DNA of 28,296 nt, from the NCBI GenBank assembly GCA_023436485.1, contig JAEZIU010000358.1, forward strand, positions 1-28,296, given 5' to 3'. This document shows positions 23,498 to 28,296 of this stretch, piece after piece; within the stretch, counting starts at the first letter, position 1; every line of letters begins with the position of its first letter. The translations under genes were made by a program, and so were the position numbers. Under the pieces are notes generated by a model. The model ran no database searches. It was given only the letters and a program-made list of their open reading frames with translations, and was not told the DNA's origin. The DNA is from Bacillota bacterium (GTDB taxonomy: Bacteria > Bacillota > Clostridia > Acetivibrionales > DSM-1351).

Positions 23498-23797
23498 ATG
23501 CCGCCATTTGGCTTTGAACAAAGGGAACTAGAAAATCGTAAAGAAACTGCACATTATGAACAATCACTTGATAATAAGGTATTTCTTGAGGTTAACGCTA
23601 TGATGTGTACCAACAAAGATGTTATCCCTCTATCTTTTAAATGGGATTATAGAGAAATTAAAATAGATAGGGTTATTAATGTTCGGGAAGGTGTATCCCT
23701 GAAGGATGGATTCTGTGGAAAAAGATATTTATGTCAGGCTGCAGGTAAGAGATTTTATTTGTACTTTACCGGGAGGCAATGGTATTTGAATCTTTGA
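23498..23797 (+). CDS. Small SOS-regulated protein of unknown function, 99 aa
   Basis: The ATG at 23498 (ribosome binding site GGAGTG, 7 bases upstream) gives MPPFGFEQRELENRKETAHY... and 99 residues. A longer frame from 23414 would start upstream of the promoter, so I reject it. The C-terminal half, with REGVSLKDGFCGKRYLC and FYLYFTGRQWYLNL, looks like a compact beta-rich domain with two conserved-looking cysteines. It recalls small proteins encoded next to Y-family polymerases (DUF6504-like), but I am not sure of that. There is no signal peptide. A consensus promoter with a LexA box over the start site suggests DNA-damage induction. A terminator lies about 90 bases downstream, so it is a single-gene transcript. 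Confidence 0.75.
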   Translation: MPPFGFEQRELENRKETAHYEQSLDNKVFLEVNAMMCTNKDVIPLSFKWDYREIKIDRVINVREGVSLKDGFCGKRYLCQAAGKRFYLYFTGRQWYLNL

Positions 23798-23885
23798 AAT
23801 TAGCATTGTATTATTTTGTAATATATTGTATAATTTTTGTAACATATCAATTTCACATCAAAAATGAATGTTGCTAAATTACACA

Positions 23886-23920
23886 AAAGACGGGCTTCGG
23901 CTCGTTTTTTGTTTGTATGC
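23886..23920 (+). terminator. Terminator of the SOS-type gene
   Basis: AAAAGACGGGC-TTCG-GCTCGTTTTTTGTTT: a GC-rich stem with a UUCG tetraloop and a T run. Confidence 0.9.
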
Positions 23921-23997
23921 TATTTAAGGTTTTTGTGAAAAGTTACAATTAATATGTACTCCTCTGAATACGCGACAGAGGATGATTAAGTAAATTT

Positions 23998-24162
23998 CTA
24001 TTTTCTCAAATAATAATCAATATATTTTCTTTCTCGGTTGAGATATAGTTCAATTAATTCATCAAGAATGACTGGATCAAAACCAGCTGATTCAATTATT
24101 TTTCTGACCTTTAAATACATTTCAGGATGCCAAACATAAGACAATGTCATCATGTCTTTCAT
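23998..24162 (-). CDS. Hypothetical protein, 54 aa
   Basis: A short frame with a strong ribosome binding site (AGGAGGGG, 6 bases before the ATG) encodes MKDMMTLSYVWHPEMYLKVR followed by KIIESAGFDPVILDELIELY and LNRERKYIDYYLRK. It is predicted soluble and helical, rich in Tyr and charged residues. I recognise no family. A promoter with a terminator-like hairpin in the leader lies upstream, which supports regulated expression of a real gene. Confidence 0.65.
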   Translation of the reverse strand: MKDMMTLSYVWHPEMYLKVRKIIESAGFDPVILDELIELYLNRERKYIDYYLRK

Positions 24163-24216
24163 AAACGACCCCTCCTAATATTTTATTGCGTATGTAATAG
24201 AAGTCACCGAAGACAT

Positions 24217-24254
24217 AAAAAGGCCAGAAAACATTATATATGTAATCTGACCTA
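24217..24254 (-). terminator. Leader hairpin with T run, possible attenuator of the 54-aa gene
   Basis: On the minus strand AGGTCAGATTACAT-loop-ATGTTTTCTGGCCT forms a 14-position stem with two internal mismatches, followed by TTTTTATG. It lies a few bases after the promoter at 24262-24290 and before the 54-residue ORF. It could instead end transcripts of the DUF2971 gene. Confidence 0.5.
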
Positions 24255-24261
24255 CAATAAT

Positions 24262-24290
24262 ATACTATGCCATTTGGATTAAATTGTCAA
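24262..24290 (-). promoter_or_regulatory. Promoter upstream of the 54-aa gene
   Basis: On the minus strand a consensus TTGACA (24290-24285), 17 bases, then TAGTAT (24267-24262). Confidence 0.55.
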
Positions 24291-24361
24291 TACATTTTGG
24301 GTTGATTACTGAATAAAAGAATTATAAAGGGGGTGAGGCTTTGCTCTTTTTGGTATTAATC

Positions 24362-25066
24362 CTATACCTTACCAGTAAGACTACTTAACTCTATTATTCC
24401 ATTATCTGTGTACTTATCTAACAGAGTTTTAACAATAATTTTATGGCCATAGTTACATTTAGGACCCAATGTAACTATTATATTATTAATTGCTGTTTCA
24501 TCCACTTTTAGATCATAAAAATCGTACTTATATGATTCATTGAGGTCTATATTACTATTATAGAAATCATCTAAGTTTTTAAGATTACTAAATTGGTGGA
24601 TATAAAACCTACACTCTTTTTGAAATTCCCATACAATATTTTTTTCTCGACCTAATACCCCTAATCTATATGCCTTGTCCTCACTAATCAACGTACGTTT
24701 AGAAAAACTCTTGACATATTTCATGTCTCTTAAGAAATCATGAGATATTACTAGTAAATTACTATTATCATGAAGATTAAGAACAGTAAATTTATCGTCT
24801 TCAGGTTGAAATTGTGAAAACATATTTTCATCTAAGGCAATACGACACCCTTGAAAATTTGATGAGTACATTTTCCATAGTGGAATACTTTCCAGTTTGT
24901 CTCTAGTCCAACAGCTAACTAATACGGAATTACCTAGGTTACCCAAATCATCCATTAAACATTCTTCTTTATCATCGACCTTACTAAGAGAGTTAAACCT
25001 TATTGACCTGTTTTTAAGTATCAAAGCCAATGTATCAATGGAAGTGTAATGATATAAAAAGTTCAT
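24362..25066 (-). CDS. DUF2971 domain protein, possible defence-associated effector
   Basis: This 234-residue soluble protein begins NFLYHYTSIDTLALILKNRS, then IRFNSLSKVDDKEECLM and VLVSCWTRDKLESIPLWKMY, the order of motifs of the DUF2971 family (HYT near the N-terminus, an N-D/D-x-x-E segment, S-C-W/F-S/T, then W-x-x-Y). EFQKECRFYIH is the usual later E-x-R block. The family has no firmly known activity; the H-Y-T start recalls ADP-ribosyltransferase-like toxins, which is only an inference. It is divergent from the OLD nuclease gene, and the 212-base space between them carries a palindrome over its own promoter. The ribosome binding site is AAAGGGGA. The region is more AT-rich than the left part of the window. 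Confidence 0.82.
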   Translation of the reverse strand: MNFLYHYTSIDTLALILKNRSIRFNSLSKVDDKEECLMDDLGNLGNSVLVSCWTRDKLESIPLWKMYSSNFQGCRIALDENMFSQFQPEDDKFTVLNLHDNSNLLVISHDFLRDMKYVKSFSKRTLISEDKAYRLGVLGREKNIVWEFQKECRFYIHQFSNLKNLDDFYNSNIDLNESYKYDFYDLKVDETAINNIIVTLGPKCNYGHKIIVKTLLDKYTDNGIIELSSLTGKV

Positions 25067-25116
25067 TTTACTGTCCCCTTTTTCTGCTTTAATTCCTATT
25101 TATTTATTATTAAATA

Positions 25117-25145
25117 ATTATAACACTCGAATAACCGATTGGAAA
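25117..25145 (-). promoter_or_regulatory. Promoter of the DUF2971 gene
   Basis: On the minus strand TTTCCA (25145-25140), exactly 17 bases, TATAAT (25122-25117). Confidence 0.5.
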
Positions 25146-25158
25146 TGTATAGCATTTC
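25142..25158. promoter_or_regulatory. Palindrome GAAATG-n5-CATTTC, candidate operator
   Basis: A perfect 6+6 bp dyad overlaps the -35 element of the DUF2971 promoter in the space between the two divergent genes. A possible OLD-gene promoter (TTGCTT, 18 bases, TATATT, 25197-25226) lies about 40 bases to the right. Confidence 0.45.
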
Positions 25159-25278
25159 TATATAAAAATACACAATAATTCCTAATAATAATTTATTTGC
25201 TTTTTTCTGTATGATATATTTATATTATTGTACTCATAACCTTCGTTGTCTTACAAAAATTGAACAGGAGAAAAAAAT

Positions 25279-27075
25279 ATGATTAAAATATCAAAAGTGA
25301 CTATACAAAGATTTCGGTCTATAATGGACATGGTGTTAAATCTTGATTCTGAGAACAATATAATATCGATATGTGGCCCCAATAATGTTGGAAAAACAAA
25401 TACTCTTAGAGCATTAAATCTTTTCTTTGATCCTTCACTATATAGCCCCAAAATTGATATTCCCACATTGAAAAATGCAACTTGGGGTGGTTCAGTACAC
25501 CCTAAAATTACTGTTGAATTTATTAACAATGAAAATAATTATTCGCATGTTTTAACTAGAGATCTTAAAAAATACAATGAAGACCTTATTGATCTGACCG
25601 GATATTGCTATGATGTAAATAATTCTAAAGATAAGCATACCCTTACCAAAGATGAAATTAACACATTTATAAAAAAAATCAATTTCTTTTATATATCAGC
25701 CGACCTAGTTATACCCGATATTATTGAAAAAATTACTCAAGATATGATTTCACTTGAATATGACAAAACAAGATTTACCAAAAGTAAAGTTGGATTAAAA
25801 GATGCCTATAATACTTACATAGATGGGTTACAAGAAATTTTAGATATCTTTGCCCAAGAAATATCATCAACATTTCAAATTTTCAGGGATAGCTGGAGTG
25901 TTGCATTAAATGTACCTAAAAATTCTGAAACGTTCAGGGATTTAATATCAGATGATGTTACACTTACCCTTAAAGATAAGGGCTCAAATGGTGTTATAGA
26001 AAAAGGATCTGGGTTACAAAGACTTGCTCTTATCCTTTTGCAATTTGAAATTGCAGCTCGAGTACTTCCAAAAGGTAACGCAATTATCTGTATAGATGAA
26101 CCAGATGCATTCCTTCATGAAGGTTTGCAACATAAATTGAAATCTTTTTTTGATGAAAAATCTAATAATATGCAAATATTTCTTACAACCCATTCAAAAA
26201 TATTTATTGATACTTATGGCATGAAAAATACTATTCTGTTAAATGCAAAGTTATATGATCAATACGTTACTAGAAAAAAAAGCAATATTGATGTAATGGA
26301 AACTTTTCCAATAAATGTCGATACTGAAGAAGGGTATAAAATCATCTGCCAGCACTTAGGTATTGAAGAAAAAGAATTTGAGTTACTCCAAACTAATAAC
26401 TTGATTGTAGAAGGAGAATGTGATAAAAAATATATTTCTGAATTGTCCAAATATTTTAAATTAAACGAGATTAATATAATCCCCGCAAACGGCGCAGATA
26501 ATATAATAAAATATTTAGATTTTTATGAATCGTACTATCGAAACTATAAAACCATAACTCCACAAATACGGGTTTTATTAGATAATGATCCAAAAGGGAG
26601 AGATACGTACAAAAGACTTAAAGCTAAAAAGTTTTCTTATATTAAAATGGACCTTATGTTAACACCAAATTTTTTAAGTGATTCAAATTTGAATTTTGAA
26701 AAAAACACAACAAATAATGAAATAGAAGATTTAATTTACCCTGAAGTCATTTGCTATCTAGTGAATTCTTTGTGTAAAAAGCGCGGAATGAATACTATTA
26801 GCCAAAAGGAATTGTGTAAAAAAATCCAAGCAAATGCATTTAAAAGTGCGGGCATTTTAAATCTATGTGAACATATGAAAAATGAGAGTAATCCTGAAAA
26901 AGGCAATGAAATTTCATTCGTATCCTCACACGAAGCAACTAATCATATTAAGGAAAGTTTTGCTGGATTGTTCAATATAGAAGGTAATAAGGCTTTTATT
27001 GATATTTTAAATATAAGTAATACTAAATATCCCAAAGTTAAAGAAAATCTTATGAAAATTGTTAGCACTATATAA
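25279..27075 (+). CDS. OLD-family ATP-dependent nuclease (ABC-type ATPase plus TOPRIM)
   Basis: This 598-residue cytoplasmic protein is predicted to be an ATPase-controlled DNA nuclease. The ATPase domain (1-335) has Walker A GPNNVGKT (33-40), the ABC signature KGSGLQR (242-248), Walker B AIICIDEPDAFLHE (268-281) and the switch histidine in LTTHSK. The TOPRIM domain (about 373-450) has IVEGECDKKYI with E378/E380 and LLDNDPKG (434-440), the metal-binding acids. An additional C-terminal region (about 450-598) is of unknown role. The fused layout with no UvrD helicase (GajB) gene next to it is that of class 1 OLD proteins rather than Gabija. The ribosome binding site is AGGAGA. A terminator follows. 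Members of this family commonly act against phages. Confidence 0.92.
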   Translation: MIKISKVTIQRFRSIMDMVLNLDSENNIISICGPNNVGKTNTLRALNLFFDPSLYSPKIDIPTLKNATWGGSVHPKITVEFINNENNYSHVLTRDLKKYNEDLIDLTGYCYDVNNSKDKHTLTKDEINTFIKKINFFYISADLVIPDIIEKITQDMISLEYDKTRFTKSKVGLKDAYNTYIDGLQEILDIFAQEISSTFQIFRDSWSVALNVPKNSETFRDLISDDVTLTLKDKGSNGVIEKGSGLQRLALILLQFEIAARVLPKGNAIICIDEPDAFLHEGLQHKLKSFFDEKSNNMQIFLTTHSKIFIDTYGMKNTILLNAKLYDQYVTRKKSNIDVMETFPINVDTEEGYKIICQHLGIEEKEFELLQTNNLIVEGECDKKYISELSKYFKLNEINIIPANGADNIIKYLDFYESYYRNYKTITPQIRVLLDNDPKGRDTYKRLKAKKFSYIKMDLMLTPNFLSDSNLNFEKNTTNNEIEDLIYPEVICYLVNSLCKKRGMNTISQKELCKKIQANAFKSAGILNLCEHMKNESNPEKGNEISFVSSHEATNHIKESFAGLFNIEGNKAFIDILNISNTKYPKVKENLMKIVSTI

Positions 27076-27105
27076 ATGTTAATTATTGTCTATTAAAAAA
27101 ATTTA

Positions 27106-27146
27106 TAGAAAGAATAAGTTAACAACTTATTCTTTCTATTTTTTTA
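27106..27146. terminator. Bidirectional terminator after the OLD gene
   Basis: The perfect stem TAGAAAGAATAAGTT/AACTTATTCTTTCTA has a 3-base loop, a T8 run on the plus side and A-rich sequence on the other. It touches the end of the convergent methylase gene. Confidence 0.9.
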
Positions 27147-27899
27147 GTAATTCCTAATTATAACTTCCCCATACCTCCTATCTCCATCTGAGTACCTTAA
27201 AGTAAGGTTGTGGTTTCTTTCAACACCTTCTATTATAAAGTCCTTGTACAGCTCCCGGACAAATCCACAGTCATTATATGATAATAAAAATTTGCCTTTC
27301 ATGTTCTTCAGTACTCTGCTGAGTCGCTCATGATCCTCCTGGGCAAACTGTGCCTGATAATACTTTTCAGTACCGTAGTAGGGCGGATCCAAGTAAAAAA
27401 GAGCAGAAGGCCTATCATAAACCTTTATTAAAGATTCAAAGTCCTTATTCTCAACTACCACCCTGGACAATCTCTCCTGGATCCGGTTTAAATATTCTAT
27501 AGCCGTTGAAGTATCTTTTTTTATACATCCATAAGAGCTCGTATCACAGCCATAACTCGTTTTTATCAGCATAAAAAACCTTGCTGCCCTTTGTATATCC
27601 GTCATACCCCGAGTATTATATTGAGCCTTAAAGTCTTCAAAAAGCTCCCTGGAGTTAAGCATGAAGGAAAGCTCCCGCTGCAGCTCTTGGCAATGATATT
27701 TAATGCACCGGTATAAATTAACCAGATCACTATTGTAGTCATTGTATACTTCCATTTCTGCATGTTTGTCACTGTGGAATAATACCCAAGCAGCTCCCCC
27801 GAATACCTCTATATACCTATCAAATTTATCCGGAAACCGACTTACAATCTCCTTCCTTAAAAGCTTCTTACCGCCAATCCAACCTATAAAACTATTCAT
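27144..27899 (-). CDS. D12-class DNA adenine N6-methyltransferase (Dam-like)
   Basis: This 251-residue enzyme is predicted to methylate adenine in DNA from S-adenosylmethionine. The N-terminus NSFIGWIGGKKLLRKEIV holds motif X (GGK) of the D12 class; YIEVFGGAAWVLF is motif I (FxGxG type); LFYLDPPYYGTEKYY carries the catalytic DPPY (motif IV); FLLSYNDC is a later motif. The ATG at 27899 is used because GGAGG lies 8 bases upstream; a TTG at 27914 overlaps that ribosome binding site and would add five residues. No restriction endonuclease is next to it, so it is a solitary methylase of the kind often carried by clostridial prophages. The recognition site is not predictable; GATC is only a guess. 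A holin-like gene is the next minus-strand gene upstream. Confidence 0.92.
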   Translation of the reverse strand: MNSFIGWIGGKKLLRKEIVSRFPDKFDRYIEVFGGAAWVLFHSDKHAEMEVYNDYNSDLVNLYRCIKYHCQELQRELSFMLNSRELFEDFKAQYNTRGMTDIQRAARFFMLIKTSYGCDTSSYGCIKKDTSTAIEYLNRIQERLSRVVVENKDFESLIKVYDRPSALFYLDPPYYGTEKYYQAQFAQEDHERLSRVLKNMKGKFLLSYNDCGFVRELYKDFIIEGVERNHNLTLRYSDGDRRYGEVIIRNY

Positions 27900-28017
27900 T
27901 ACAAATCCCTCCAAAGTTATTGTTAGGGATGCCGTGGAAATTTATCGTAGTACTATAGTTGTTAACACCCTATTATAAAAAATCACCCCCAGGAGTTAAC
28001 CCCGAAGGCTTAATGAA

Positions 28018-28296
28018 TCAATGTCCTGTTCCGTTTATTTTACCATCATCCAACGAATCTTTTATTAAATCAAACCATTCCTGAAGCTTTTGTTCGAGTA
28101 GGCTCCGAGGTATAAAAAACCTAAGCCAGGTCGGAATCATATTGTATAACTGAGATAGTACAAAGTTAAACCGTTCTTGCCCCATTTTTGTACCTGTAAT
28201 GGCTTTTTCAGCATGAAGTATTAAATTATATGCTAATTCCCTTAATTTCGTCCAGCGGCGATTTACAGCCAAATATACTATGTATCCGATTAGACC
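28018..28296 (-). CDS. Holin-like small membrane protein, N-terminus outside window
   Basis: The frame is open to the right edge. It begins in the window with GLIGYIVYLAVNRRWTKLRE, i.e. the end of a membrane helix followed by a soluble domain, and ends SLDDGKINGTGH. The soluble part, LILHAEKAITGTKMGQERF, then LYNMIPTWLRFFIP and LQEWFDLIKDSLDDG, resembles proteins next to or within phage LL-H-type holins (N-terminal membrane anchor, conserved AEK-GTKxGxExF block). The true start must lie beyond 28296; a start inside the window would remove the membrane segment. Next to a solitary adenine methylase it supports a prophage or prophage-remnant setting. Confidence 0.65.
   Translation of the reverse strand, partial: GLIGYIVYLAVNRRWTKLRELAYNLILHAEKAITGTKMGQERFNFVLSQLYNMIPTWLRFFIPRSLLEQKLQEWFDLIKDSLDDGKINGTGH

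Noticed and set aside
25279..27075. Gabija (GajA-GajB) system
   Set aside because: No UvrD-type helicase gene follows; the next gene is a convergent adenine methylase behind a strong terminator.

Overview
The window looks like chromosome from a mesophilic, cellulose-degrading clostridium of the Ruminiclostridium type (Clostridium cellulolyticum / C. papyrosolvens group). The clues are low G+C content, strong AGGAGG-type ribosome binding sites, a secreted glycosidase with a type I dockerin whose repeats end in A-L/V-x-K-x-YLLG, an S-layer-homology (SLH) enzyme, and a clostridial Agr-type peptide signalling locus. The genus is an inference; there is no rRNA to settle it.

Left part (1-12.6 kb), secretion and cell surface. 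A very large exported protein of fibronectin type III repeats runs off the left edge (minus strand). Divergent from it is a cellulosomal GH43-like glycosidase with CBM6 and dockerin. Then come cobU-cobS-cobT (minus), the last steps of cobalamin assembly, a divergent GH18 protein with three SLH domains whose catalytic Glu is a Gln, and a convergent secreted subtilisin-like protease.

Middle part (12.6-20 kb), mostly minus-strand small-metabolism genes: an FMN azoreductase-like protein, an SDR oxidoreductase, a remnant of an ABC-transporter ATPase, a DUF6512 membrane protein (plus strand), a secreted trypsin-like protease with a copper-amine-oxidase-type N-terminal domain, a 5'-truncated SDR gene, a 4-oxalocrotonate tautomerase-like protein, a threonine aldolase and a flavodoxin. 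It ends at a tRNA-Lys(CUU) with its own consensus promoter and terminator.

Right part (20-28.3 kb), AT-rich accessory region starting at the 3' side of the tRNA. It holds two translationally coupled small ORFs of unknown function, an AgrA-like LytTR regulator and AgrC-like kinase, a convergent agrD-like autoinducer precursor (no agrB in the window), a small coiled-coil/membrane protein, a small gene under a near-perfect LexA (SOS) operator, a 54-residue ORF behind a promoter and a possible attenuator, and a divergent pair: a DUF2971 protein and an OLD-family ATPase/TOPRIM nuclease sharing a short control region with a palindrome. After these come a D12-class DNA adenine methylase and a holin-like protein cut by the right edge. 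The content suggests a genomic island or prophage remnant. The DUF2971/OLD pair is the best candidate for an undescribed (defence-type) system, and the agr locus without agrB is the best candidate for an unusual regulatory arrangement.
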